Assembly (NCBI GenBank): GCA_022605405.1 | Contig: JABYQQ010000001.1 | Span: forward strand, 434,001-498,000 | Direction: 5' to 3' | DNA: 64,000 bases | Source of the DNA: Earliella scabrosa | Lineage: Eukaryota; Basidiomycota; Agaricomycetes; Polyporales; Polyporaceae | Part shown: in pieces, positions 44,387 through 55,732 of the stretch | Layout: each line of letters opens with the position of its first letter | How positions within the stretch are numbered: the first letter of the stretch is position 1 | Program-made: the position numbers and the translations under genes | Notes under the pieces: generated by a model | Told to the model about the DNA's origin: nothing | Databases searched by the model: none | The model's input: only the letters and a program-made list of their open reading frames with translations

Positions 44387-46923
44387 TCACGACACCCTGT
44401 CCCGACTGTGGCCCCCCTCGCTCTCCCGCCTCATCATCGGGCTCGCCAGCCCCCTCTCCGACCTGCTCTCTTCCCTCCCCCCAGGCGTCGGCGGGAACGG
44501 ATGCGCACCCGCGCCAGCCCCCGACGACCCCTGCCCATGCGCACTCTGCCCCGCGAACACGGTCAGGTCGAACTCGGGCCGGTCGTCCGCCTCGTCGTCC
44601 GTCTCCGCCGGCGTCCCGAACCGGCTCCCGCTCCCGCTCCCGCCGCCGGCGGGCGACACTGCCGCGGATCGCCGCGCCTTGCGCGCGTGGAACGACCGGC
44701 TCGCGGTCGCGTTCGAGAACAGCGGGAGCAGATACCTCTCGTCCAGGGTTTGGAACCACTTCCCGTCCGCGTCGCTTGGGGGCACAGTGGCTGCCCCCGC
44801 GGCGGCGACGCCGTCTCGCGACTTGCGCCGCGCGTGCGCGCCGCTGCCGTCGCCCATTGATGCGGTCGACGCGAGCGGGAGCACCTCGCCGCCATCTGAG
44901 TCATACGAGTCGGATGACGCGGCAGAGAAGATTGTGTTCGCGAGCGCGCCCGAGCCGGGCTCGGGGTAGTGCTGCCCGTGGTGGTTGTACGTCGTGGGCT
45001 CGCTGTAGATCGTGCCTCCGCGAGGCCGTGGCGGCACGAAGGGGACGTCGTCGTCGGCGAACCGGGAGGCCCAGCGCCCGGAGCGACGGAAGAATTGGTT
45101 TCGGATATCCTCCTCTTCGTCACTGCTGCTCGCCTCGTCGTCCTCGACGCCAGTGCGGATTCCGAGCACCTCGAGCATGCGCGCGGTCGTACCGCCAAAG
45201 ACGACGACGGTAAGGACGACGACGACGAGCACGGTCGTCCGCATCGACTCGGCGTTCTCGCCTTTGAAGCCTGCGGCAAGCGCGACGCCGACTGCGCCGC
45301 GGAGGCCAGCCCAGAAGAGCATCATTTGGTACGAGTGCGGAAGCTCCTCTTGACGCTGGCCGCGTGCGTGGCGGTGGAAGAAGTTGATCATTTCCGAGAG
45401 TGGGAAGACCGCGGCGTAGCGGGTGAAGACGACGGCAACGGTGGTGACGATGATGAAAAGCGGCTTGAAGTAGCTCGTGACCTTGGTGGAAGACGGCGGG
45501 CTTGTGAAGAGGGAGAGACCAAGGTAAATGAAGATGAAATTCTCCGAGAGCTGCGCGAGCGTGGAGAAGATGTACTTCGTCGCGCGTTGTGTACGTCGCG
45601 ACATGGTGTGGTATGCGTAGTGCTTCAGGGTGATGCCGCAGAAGAGCAATGAGACAATGCCAGACATGGTCATGCCGTTGGAGAAGAAGTAGCACATATA
45701 CGCGCACAGCGCCACGAGGCAAGTCTCGATCGAGGGATACAGTGACAGCGAGGAGTGCTTGAGGATGAGGGACATCGCAAGGCCGAATACCACGCCAAGC
45801 GCCATCGATCCGCCGAACGAGAGTAAGAAGATGCCTACTCCGTGGAACAGGTGCGTCACTGAGAAGTCCGATCCGTGGAATTGAGACAGGGTCCTATGAA
45901 GGGATCAGCGCGAGACAATCGCATACCAGATCAGCACCCTACTCACTCGTACATAACGATACTGACAGCATCGTTCAGCAAAGACTCGCCGAAGATGACA
46001 GTGTACAGTTTGGGGTCGACCTTGTACTGATTGAATATGGCAAGGATTGTTACGGGGTCTGTTGCGGACAGTGTAGACCCAAACGTGAGACATTCAATCA
46101 AGCTGAGTCCAAGGTGTTCCAGTCCTAATGATGAATAGATGAAGACAATCACCCTGTAGAGTACATGGTGAGTGGAATTTCACTTGATATGCAAGAGACA
46201 CCACACACCCAACACCGACGGCAGAGATGAATGTGCCGAGGAATGCGAAGACCAAGATGGACCCGAAGTTCCGGAAGAAATTCTCTTGCTTCAGCTCGTA
46301 CCCGGAGTTGAGGATGATGGGTGGCAGGAGCAAGTTGAAGAAGAGTGTATGTTTGAATGTCTAGCAACGTCTGGTTTTAGCTACTGAACACAGGTTACAG
46401 GACAACAAAGGAGGTGAGAATTTGCCCTGCTCAATACCGACGTCTGCAACCATCACCGCGCATCTGCAGAGCTTCTTAGACCAACTACCAGCCTTCTCCA
46501 CTCCAACACCCTCTGGCTCGCAGTACCTGGATATTGACGCTGCTAGCATAGTACGCGTACCCCACCAAGCAGCGTACGTGACCCCGCAAAGTCGTACATT
46601 GCAGCGGTACATTGAAGGCAACGGTCCATGGATCCACAGGTATAAACAGGTAGACTCACCAGCATGTCTCGTATCATTGTCCCGGGTGCCAGTCGGACCA
46701 CCAACCCAACGAACATCCCCGCCACAATAGCGACCAGAGTTTCATGGATAGCTCGTATCCGCTTGATTTGAAGGTAGTATGAGGTCCATAGCGAGAGGAC
46801 CAGGAGCCCGCAGACGAGGAACAGCGACCAAGACGAGTAGTACTCCTCTTCCTCTGGAATAGCGGTAGTTTCGGACGGGGCAGCAGCAGCAAATACGGGC
46901 GTCGGTAAGTACTGGGAGGCCAT
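44387..46923 (-). CDS. NHX1: Endosomal/vacuolar Na+(K+)/H+ exchanger, NHX type
   Basis: Exons 46660-46923, 46209-46360, 45947-46153 and 44387-45893 give 709 aa, phases closing. CPA1 exchanger signatures: [17 protein letters not shown] (the amiloride-site helix), [37 protein letters not shown] (catalytic ND pair), [30 protein letters not shown] and [17 protein letters not shown]. The cytoplasmic tail of about 250 residues is acidic and Ser/Gly-rich ([12 protein letters not shown]). It exchanges luminal protons for Na+ or K+ in late endosomes or vacuoles. The 4-exon structure with one 1.5-kb exon is simple for this window. Confidence 0.93.
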
Positions 46924-47660
46924 CGGAGCAGCCTAGCTGGCGAGGCGGCGATGCGCTGGGTGCAATGAAGCCCCAGATGGGGAGCGGGGATGGTGGACGT
47001 TGGACGAGAGGTGGACTGCGGGCGCTAGGTACAGCGGTGCGGTGGCATCGCGCGGCCCCGCAGTCAGTATCGCGCGCGCGCACCTTAACTTCGACCTGGC
47101 TGGGACTTTGCTAGGCTAGGACGCCCCCTCAGGCTCTGACGCTACCTTGTTTACCTGGGCGTTGCAGCAAGCTCGTAGTGAATCTATCTCAACATCTCAT
47201 TGGAGTCGCACTCAGCGTTCCCGACCTCGGGGAGCGGTTCGCGGAACTGTTGCTTTATTTCCGAAAGGACATCCTCCGCTAAGTACAACATTTTATCCTC
47301 CTCTGCCAGTGACGATCCTCTCCTGTTATACATATATCAACTTGGAGCTCGGATTTTCTTTTCGTGAGCTCAGACTGAAGACGGGATGCCAAGCTAAGCG
47401 TGCGGCATGAATCCCCCAGCCATCGTTCGACGTCGCCAGGGTTCTTGAGCTTTTCCACTTGTGCAGTCGCGTTTGTTCCGTAAGAACTAGCAAACTCTCG
47501 AAGCCACGACTTTGGAGTGGCAAGTGCTGCATCAGCGGCGCTTGGCGATGTGGACTTGACCGCTCGTCACTACTGTATTCCCAAACTCGCCTGTGCAGCA
47601 GACACACCCCCAGACTTTGACTACCGTTGAAGGTGCACGACGTCGTCTCAACCTTCGTCA
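46924..47660. promoter_or_regulatory. Divergent promoter region of NHX1 and the DUF6534 gene
   Basis: 737 bp between divergent start codons. No gene, TATA box or repeat was identified with confidence. Confidence 0.4.
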
Positions 47661-49678
47661 ATGAGCCGTGACGGGACCGCAGGTGTGACCCTGATCGGTA
47701 CCACAGCAGGTCTTCTGTACGTGAGCATCCAGCTCTATATCATAGGGTGTCGCTGATAGTGACTATCAACTGGCAGGATATACAGAGTCATCGTGCATCA
47801 GACGGTCTCATACTTCCGTACCAAAGCCGCTGCGACTGATGGGGTGCAACTCAAATCATTCGTGAGCTCGTCCTGGACCCTCTCTTCACATCTCCCTCAT
47901 CTCCCTTCTCTGTAGATTGTTGTGATCTTGTAAGTCTCCAGCCTTGCAGTATCGCGTTAAAGCGAACCTTGCATTTTGCCTCAGCTTGGCAGCTACTTCG
48001 TCTATCACCGCTAGTATGCACATATGGTAAGTCCTCAAGCTGACTCAAGAATATGAACCTCATGTTCTCACAGCTATGCTGTGCTAGTTGGATTAAATCG
48101 ACATCCCACATCTCAACGCGGCAGGCTGACTACATGGTTAGTCTCATGAGCTGAATCCCGATGATAAGGATAACACTCATCAAGGATGAATAGGTCGATG
48201 CAAGTGAGCAGATAATCATGCCCGCTTATATGTCGCACGTTGAAGTACCATCCCCTCATGATATCACGGTCATTGTAGTGGCTGACAATGTCAATGGTGT
48301 GTACCCACTGTTACCCCGGAATACCCAACAGGCCACACTGATGAACATGAGCTGTAGGAACTTTCAATACTACTCGTGCAAGGCTATCGTACCCTCGCCG
48401 ATTACGATCCTGCGGACCTCTTTTAACATCAAGCGGCAGATTTCATGCTCGGCGTATCTATCTTTGTTGGTAACCAACCTCAAGCAGCTGTACAATCCCG
48501 GCTTGACCCTATTTTTCCGTAGTCGACAAAAGCTGCAAATTGCGGTGATCGCTGTGGTAAGCTATGTTCTTTGTACTTAGCTAGGGAATGTCTGCCTTAC
48601 AACATCATATCTGCAAGATGGCTGGCGACCTATGTGAGGCCGCTGAACCATGTGCTGAGAAACCATCGATCTAACTGCTGCATTTATTCGTTTCAAAACT
48701 TGGCATTTCTAGCCGTGAGCATCGGTATGTCGCGTGTTTAGTATATCATGTTTACAACTGACATGAATGTATCCCGGACAGTCGGCATGGTCATAGGGTA
48801 ATGTACTCGTTGACGGACACTGCATCTCACACTCACACAATTCTTTGTAATCTTAGGATGCACGCCGCTTCGATATCTGATTGGAGTGGCTACGTAGTAA
48901 GTGTCATGGTTAGCTAGGGGACACCAAGCCGTGGTGAACGTTAGGATTAGCACTTCTACGCCGCAATCATGAGCCTGTTCTTCGCTGGGGATCTCATCCT
49001 GACAGGAACGTTCCTACTCCATCGGGGTCGTTCATCGCTTCGACGGTGAGCAGTCAATGTCGTCGGAGGTGCAGGGACTAATGGCTCGCTATCCCCACTC
49101 AGGATGAACACAATTGTCGACACACTTATTCGGTACGCGCTGTGTGCGAGTACGTCCATCCTGTTCGCTCAAACGGACTGAACTGACCGATGGCGCTCTA
49201 CGCAGCTCTACTCTTCAGGTGATGCCCTCGAGTCCTCAAGCGAGATTGCGTCTATCTGACTCTGACGAAGCTCCCTTGCAATGGTGAGTTCCCTTCTTGA
49301 ACGCTTCTGGGCATCTACCGTATGCATGCTGTCCCAGATGATCGCGCTGTCGAAGACGTACGGCTATGGCGCACTCATCGTCCCAACCACCCACAGTCAG
49401 TCCTTCCTCTCACTTTGTCTCGATCTCACGGTCGAACTTTGATACGTGACCTGCAGTCTACGTATCGTCCGTCCTGGTATTGTGCGTCCATCGCTCAATA
49501 TATCAGACCCCGTACACTGCGCGCTCACTTCTCGTGCAGCCTTAACAGCAGAGATGCACTCAGAGAGCGCGATGTCGGCATAGGCCCTTCGACGATACTC
49601 GCCATGAGTGTCCTGCGTGAGACTCGCGTGGATGATCGTACGATGGAATTCGTCAGTCTTCCTCTCTCCCATTCTTGA
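47661..49678 (+). CDS. DUF6534-type multi-pass membrane protein
   Basis: A chain of many short exons split by 50-60-nt introns. Exon 1 encodes MSRDGTAGVTLIGTTAGL, followed by LIYRVIVHQTVSYFRTKAAATDGVQLKSF, IVVIFLAATSSITASMHI, YAVLVGLNRHPTSQRGRL, FHARRIYLC, SRQKLQIAVIAV, then YAAIMSLFFAGDLILTGTFLLHRGRS with MNTIVDTLIRYALCA. The last exon ends at 49678 with LNSRDALRERDVG ... PLSHS. The TTLIG-type first helix, the FARRIYL motif and the T-x-x-M-x-x-x-x-D-x-L-I-R-Y block define basidiomycete DUF6534 proteins. Several exons are only 13-15 nt, so exact boundaries between 48180 and 49330 remain uncertain. Function unknown. Confidence 0.72.
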
Positions 49679-50273
49679 ATTTGTATTGACCACCTCCTGT
49701 CAGAGAGCGTCCGCAAGTAATGAGTAATGGAGCCCAACGAGGCTTGGCAACTGCACCTATCCGGAATCTAAACTTAGAGAGCGCCATAAGAGTAATCTCG
49801 TCCGTATTGAAAACAACTGACGTTTCATGGAATTTCGTATCGCATGGCTCAGTTTGCCAATACTCAAGAGTACTAATACTGCGTAGACACCGATGTAGCC
49901 CGAACACCGGTCGATCGGAGTCGCTCGCAGCGCAATCCACATATTTCGCCACGCAGTCGACCTGCGCTCTCAGAGGGAGGAACACTAGTATTGCTGACAG
50001 GATTTGCAGACAAGTAGAACAGCCGTCTTGGTCGGACACACGCTTGAGCCCTTGGCAGGTAAGTAGGGGAGAGCCATATACGATGACATCATCATGCTTA
50101 CATCTTCATGTGAGTGTACTTATTAAAGTCCTCAATCGTTCGCGGTTCACACCAAACCCGAGTTGGCCCGCGCGACATATGGCTTTAAGTAGTGGAGACT
50201 CGCGAAGACAACCCAACAACCATCCGCGCATATCCTGTCATCCACCACCCTCGCATTGCAGCCACCTGATACT
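49679..50273 (+). promoter_or_regulatory. Upstream region of ADH-like gene A, duplicated upstream of gene B
   Basis: Patches here (ACTGACGTTTCAT near 49820, TAGACACCGA and CGGTCGATCG near 49885-49920, ATGACATCATCATG near 50083) recur in the same order upstream of gene B (near 52790, 53160, 53190 and 53455). So the tandem duplication included the promoter. The TATA-like position reads TTTAAG here. Confidence 0.65.
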
Positions 50274-51649
50274 ATGTCTGCTCCCCAGAAAACACGTGCA
50301 TATCGCCTCCCGAAGGTAAGGAGGATCTGATCCACGGTGTGACGCAGTGCGTGCAACAGATTTACAATGCCTATTGCACTGTATTCAGGTGGACGGCTTC
50401 CATAACTTGACCTTGACAGAGGGTGCGATACCCCAGCTCAAGCCATCAGAGGTCCTCGTGAAAGTCCATGCGGTCTCGCTGCAGGTACGCATATTCCCGC
50501 GACAAGTCCTGTCACATAAAGTTGACGATGATTGCTCGTCCTGCTCTAGCACCGTGACCTTATTGTCGCCTCGGGCCAGTACCCGTTCGGGAATAAGGAG
50601 AACCTAGTGCCCGGCTCGGACTTGGCTGGAGAGATCGTCGCCCTCGGTGATGAGGTCAAAGGATGGAACGTCGGCGATAGAGTCTGCTCCAACTTTTGTA
50701 CGGACCACATCTTCGGCGACACAACGGATGAGATCAAGCTAACCGGCCTCGGCGCGCCCATCGACGGCGTACTCACCGAGTACAAGGTCCTCCCTGCGCA
50801 CGTAAGTGCATGCTCTAAGATACAGTTGAAGCCTATGCAAACTCATCACGTTTGGGGATGGGACGATAGGCCCTGGTTCTCATCCCGGAGCATCTGAGCT
50901 ACGAGGAGGCCTCGACCCTTCCCTGCGCCGCCCTCACGGCGTACAACGCCCTTATGGGCCCGAATCCGCTTAAGGGCGGCGACACCGTGCTCGTGCAGGG
51001 CACCGGTGGCGTCTCCATCTTTGGACTCCAACTCGCCGTCGCATCGGGCGCGACGGTCATCGCGACGTCGTCCTCGGATAAGAAACTCGAGATCGCGAAG
51101 AAGCTTGGGGCGGCGCACGTCATCAACTATAAGACGACACCCGACTGGGACAAGGAGGTCCTGAAGCTCACAGGCGAGAGGGGCGTCGACCACGTCGTCG
51201 AGGTCGGCGGTCCGGGCACGCTCTTGAAGAGCGTGAACGCGCTCAGGTATGGCGGATCGATCAACGTCATTGGAGTCGTTGCCGGGGTGAGTTGTCCCAC
51301 TCCGTGATCGGTCGGACGGCGAGCTGACCTTCTTTGTGCCATATGTTGACAGTGGCAAGCGGACACGAGCGCACTCCCGTTCATGATCCTCGGCAAGTCC
51401 GCCATCATGCGCGGCATTCAAATTGGCTCGCGGGTCCAGTGCGTCGCACTCGTCTTGCTTGAGCAGTCTGCCCAGTCGTGCTCACTTGTCTTGTATAGAT
51501 TCGAAGACATGAATCGCCTCATCTCCGCAGTGAAGCTCAAGCCTGTGGTCGACAAGGTGTTCGACTTCGAGCACGTCCGCGACGCGTATGAGTACCTGCA
51601 CAGCCAGCAGCACGTTGGCAAAGTCGTGGTCAAGGTGTCCAAAGACTAA
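50274..51649 (+). CDS. MDR zinc-independent alcohol dehydrogenase/quinone reductase-like, copy A
   Basis: Exons 50274-50315, 50389-50484, 50550-50801, 50870-51286, 51353-51438 and 51499-51649 give 347 aa in frame. GroES-like N-terminal domain (VLVKVHAVSLQHRDLIV, GSDLAGEIVALGDEV), then a Rossmann fold with VLVQGTGGVSIFGLQLAVASGA for NAD(P)H binding, and a C-terminal DAYEYLHSQQHVGKVVVKV. The catalytic-zinc Cys and the structural-zinc Cys quartet of classical ADH are absent, so it belongs to the Zn-independent ADH/QOR branch. Reaction likely reduction of quinones, enals or ketones. Same exon structure as copy B about 3.4 kb downstream. Confidence 0.92.
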
Positions 51650-51909
51650 GAATCGCGGTTGTTGTGGGTGACGTCGCGCCCTGTCCACACGGTCAGATGA
51701 TAGTGCTGGGCGAGTGGAGCCGTTGTGGAGGTTGGCACGCCTGTGGGAGCGAGGGGATGGTGCCTCTAGGCTGACAAAGAAGCACAAGGTCCAGCAGTAT
51801 AGAAATTTTCAACTTGAGCGCACATGTGGGTTGTAGGCCGGGGCCGTAGTAGAAGAGTGTTTGGTACAGTGTTCACTGCGACAGTTGAGCAGGCGTGATC
51901 AGTAGATTG

Positions 51910-51941
51910 AAAAAATTGTGGTTAAGGTGTCGAAGGTCTGA
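51910..51941 (+). pseudogene. Remnant of the 3' end of a third dehydrogenase copy
   Basis: The stretch reads K-I-V-V-K-V-S-K-V-stop, matching the last codons of both dehydrogenases (KVVVKVSKD-stop). A further match about 110 bp on (GTATTCGCATCGCGTTG near 52041) resembles the 3' flank of copy B (GCATTCGCATTGCGTCC near 55070). The rest of the copy is gone. Confidence 0.6.
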
Positions 51942-52904
51942 CTCCGAGTCGTATTGCGTTTGCCCAGGGTGGCGACGAGAAAACGAAAGATTCCAAACAC
52001 CTGAAATGGGTGAGATGTATGGATAGAGTATACAACCGTCAATGTATTCGCATCGCGTTGAAAAAGTAGTAGCCTCTCTGGTGACTCCACTCGCATGTTT
52101 GGATCTTTCGTCCGGACATTGCGCTTCACTTGAGCGCCCCCTGAGTCAGGCAATTATCTTAGCCGGCAGCTGGTGAGTCCGTCCTCGGTCGGCTACCACT
52201 CAGGAGACAACTACCCCCACGGGCGTAACTTGACAAAGACTCACAGAGCCGAATCATGTCCTCCCTAAAGTAAGGCCATCCCAGCCATGACTGTTGCTCT
52301 GGCCACCCGCTGAGGGGACTCCAGCGCCGGAAAAACGTCCAACGTTTGTGGGAGCACATTGCGAATTCAAGGAACCCAATGGCGTGTCTCTCATACCAGA
52401 GCAGCGCAAGTCCGAGCCGTGACGGTCTCAGGCTGTCACGAAAATGAAAGACGAGCCTTGCCCAAGAGATATTTTTGTAAGTTCGGTGACTAGGAGATAG
52501 CAGGTACAGATTCTGATATCGCCACTGCACACAGGGGCCCCGATATCGATGGGTACCAGTTCAGGGGCAGCCCCACAGAAACGGCCTCTTCCCGGCCAGT
52601 GTGGCTTTCAGATTGTACAACGGCAGCCTGGTATCGGACGGGTACGGACACGGAAGATGATTCGACTGAGATTCTCGTTATGAATCAATTCACAGGTATT
52701 TATGATGGTCATCATGAGGCTCAGGAGTCAAAACGCTCACCTGCTTCGATGCCTCGGCTTTCCCGGTGTGATAGTGTCAGTATTGAGAACCACTGACGTT
52801 TCATTGATATTCGTATTGCATGACTGAGGTTCATCGAAGGACATTATCGGAGTCGACGTCAATGGTCTACACAAGGTCGAATTCAGCATACCTTGGGTCA
52901 GAAT

Positions 52905-53111
52905 ATGGTAAATATTACAGTAAGAGAACTCTGATCATGTTTACCATACTCTGGCCGAGGTTCCGTAAAGCTCTTTGTGCATCTATTGCATGTTGGCCGC
53001 TTTATTGTGTTTGTCGGGTGATGTCTACAAAGGATTTTCATCAGCTTCACCATACCTCGATGTCAGATCCTGTAAAGAAAACCAAAATTGTTTTACCATA
53101 ATCTTTACCAT
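52905..53111. mobile_element. 207-bp MITE-like insertion
   Basis: AT-rich segment absent from the equivalent region of copy A. Ends are ATGGTAAATATT and the reverse complement of ATGGTAAAGATT (11 of 12 matching, weaker similarity for about 9 more bases), flanked by AAT on both sides. No coding capacity. The short TIR and 3-bp flank would fit a PIF/Harbinger-like MITE; this is inference. Confidence 0.45.
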
Positions 53112-53556
53112 AATTGAAGTTAGGTATGCTATGATCCATCCTGTGCTACAAGCAACTTTTAGACACCGAAGTTCGAGTCGTAACACGGTCGATCGATCAG
53201 CAATGCATTCGACCTGAGCGCGGAGCTCTCTGGGGCTCGATCGAGATAGCGACAACGATGAGGGACTTGTGAATGGTGACCGGCCATTGATGAACAAGTA
53301 CTATTTACTTACTGCTGCCAAGAGGGTCTACTGGCGCGGAATGTCGACCCTGCGAGTCACCTGGCCGGTCGTCATTCAGTTATTCGTGTCGTTATCCCGA
53401 TCAAGGAGAGTGACAACTTCACAGGAGCCGTAAGGCAGTGGGTGCGTATTGGATGACATCATCATGCCGTGTTACCGGTCGGATGCTGCCAGAATACTAT
53501 TAGTCAGCCCAGTTGATTTGTAACCATCTCGCAATCGTTCTCGATTCTCACCTACA

Positions 53557-53567
53557 ACATATAAGTA
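53557..53567 (+). promoter_or_regulatory. TATA-like element of ADH-like gene B
   Basis: ACATATAAGTA about 85 bp before the ATG; the aligned position in copy A has lost the TATA core. Confidence 0.45.
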
Positions 53568-53648
53568 GTCTGCAGCAATGAGAGCGTTCGGGAGCATATC
53601 GATTGCCCGTCAGTCCTCCGCACACCCTATCGTCGAGACCATCCGACA

Positions 53649-54997
53649 TGTCTTTTCCCCAGAAAACACGGGAATACCGCCTTCCGAAGGTTAGAATGCC
53701 TCGGATTTAATTACACCACCTGCGCGTGGCGGATCGATGATGCTAATTGCATCACCTTTAGGCTGACGGCTTCCACAACCTGACTTTGACAGAGGCGGCG
53801 ATCCCCAAGCTCAGGTCAACAGAGGTCCTCGTGAAGGTCCATGCCGTCTCTCTGCAGGTACGCCCGGTCACCCCGCCATCTCAACATCATTGTGCATGCT
53901 CATCACACTGTAGTACCGCGACCTCATCGTAGCTAAGGGCCAATACCCGCTCGGGCAGAAGGAGAACCCGGTCCCCGGCTCAGACTTGGCCGGAGAGATC
54001 ATCGCGCTCGGCGAGGAGGTCAAGGGCTGGAAGGTCGGCGACCGCGTCTGCTCCAACTTCTCGACCGACCACATCTTCGGCGACATCACAGAGGAGATCA
54101 AGCACACCGGGCTCGGTGCGCCCATCGACGGCGTTCTCACTGAATACAAGGTCCTCCCTGCCCATGTGAGTGTACGGTCCATACGGCACAGACGTATACG
54201 ATCTAATCCGCTGTGGGGCAGGCCCTGGTTCACATCCCCGAACACCTGAGCTACGAGGAGGCCTCGACGCTCCCCTGTGCCGCGGTCACAGCGTACAACG
54301 CCCTCCTCGGCCCAAACCCGCTCAAGGGCGGCGACGTTGTGCTCGTGCAGGGTACCGGCGGCGTGTCCATCTTCGGCCTGCAACTCGCCGTCGCGTCGGG
54401 CGCGACCGTCATCGCGACGTCCTCCTCGGATAAGAAGCTCGAGATCGCAAAGAAGCTTGGGGCGACGCACGTCATTAACTACAAGACGACGCCGGATTGG
54501 GACCTGGAGGTCCTGAAGCTTACGGGTGGCAGGGGCGTCGACCACATCATTGAGGTCGGCGGCCCTGGTACGATCATGAAGAGCATGAACGCGATCAGGT
54601 ATGGCGGATCGGTGCATATCATCGGGTTCGTCGCTGGTGTGAGTTTCAGAATTAGTTAGACATTGGTCAAAGAACAGCGAGGCTGACCTTGGTTGCTTCT
54701 GTGACAGCAAGCGGACACGAGCGCACTCCCGTTCTTGATTCTCGGCAAGGGCGCCATCGTGCGCGGAATCCTCATCGGTTCGCGCGCCCAGTGCGTACTA
54801 GTCGTCATGGCTGAGCAGGCAAAGATACTCATGTTGACCCGCACAGGTTCGAAGACATGAACCGCCTCATCTCCGCGGTGAAGCTCAGGCCCGTGGTCGA
54901 CAAGGTGTTCGACTTCGAGCACGTCCGCGACGCGTACGAGTACCAGGACAGCCAGCAGCACGTTGGCAAGGTCGTGGTCAAGGTGTCCAAGGACTGA
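53649..54997 (+). CDS. MDR zinc-independent alcohol dehydrogenase/quinone reductase-like, copy B
   Basis: Exons 53649-53690, 53762-53857, 53914-54165, 54222-54638, 54708-54790 and 54847-54997 give 346 aa in frame. Exons 1-4 and 6 have exactly the same lengths as in copy A. Exon 5 is one codon shorter: copy A has an extra Trp at the acceptor. Same NAD(P)H motif VLVQGTGGVSIFGLQ and the same lack of zinc ligands. Introns and flanks have diverged far more than exons, so purifying selection kept both copies. Conserved exon/intron structure shows DNA-level tandem duplication. Confidence 0.92.
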
Positions 54998-55732
54998 GCA
55001 GAGCCGTGCGATGAAGAAGGCAATGTCAGCACCATAAAGGTGCAATCTGTATTATACCTGTCTGTTAGTGCATTCGCATTGCGTCCAAATATGGACTTTC
55101 GCTTACCTGGAAGGCTGGAAGCGATGGTCGCGCTCGTTCCCTTCGATCTATATCACAGCTCCGCACGACGAGCCGCACAGGATCGAGGAACACTGATGAT
55201 GTGTGAGACGGGACGGGTGGAGGTATCACGGACGTTGCGATTAGAAGACCATAATAAATAACGACCGCATCCGTGCACGAACAGGTATGAGGAGCAGGGC
55301 GTCGTCACAAGCATTAGCCGGGTGTGTAGATATACGCATGCATAAGTAGACTGGACACCGAAGAGCGACCCAGGAGAAGGGCGAACGGAGGGGAGCGTTG
55401 TACGCGCGGGGGTACAAAATACAATAGGTATCATGATTGACGACCAGACGACAGCCAGGGGAGAAGTGAGCACGCGAATGCAGACGCGAAGAAGATCATG
55501 ACGGAACGAGATATGAGGTCGTGAATTGTGGTGGTTCGTGAACGCAGCAAGGAGCCCCAGGATAGACAATAAGTAAGCAAATATGATGTACATCGAATCT
55601 TCGTCGGTTCGTTTGAGCTGCTGGGCGAGTGGGACCACGATCGAGAGGCTGGAGACAATCGGTCAATACAACAAGCACAGTGCACACCAAGCCCAAAGGA
55701 GTACGCACCAAACGCAACAGGGGGCTGCTGCT
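54998..55732. other. Intergenic between convergent dehydrogenase B and the Ser/Pro-rich gene
   Basis: No gene seen; should contain two 3' UTRs. Confidence 0.4.

Larger units (their letters stand above)
51650..53648. other. Inter-paralogue spacer with duplication debris
   Basis: Holds no intact gene. Contains a remnant of a third dehydrogenase 3' end (51910-51941), a MITE-like insertion (52905-53111) and the duplicated promoter of copy B. Confidence 0.6.
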
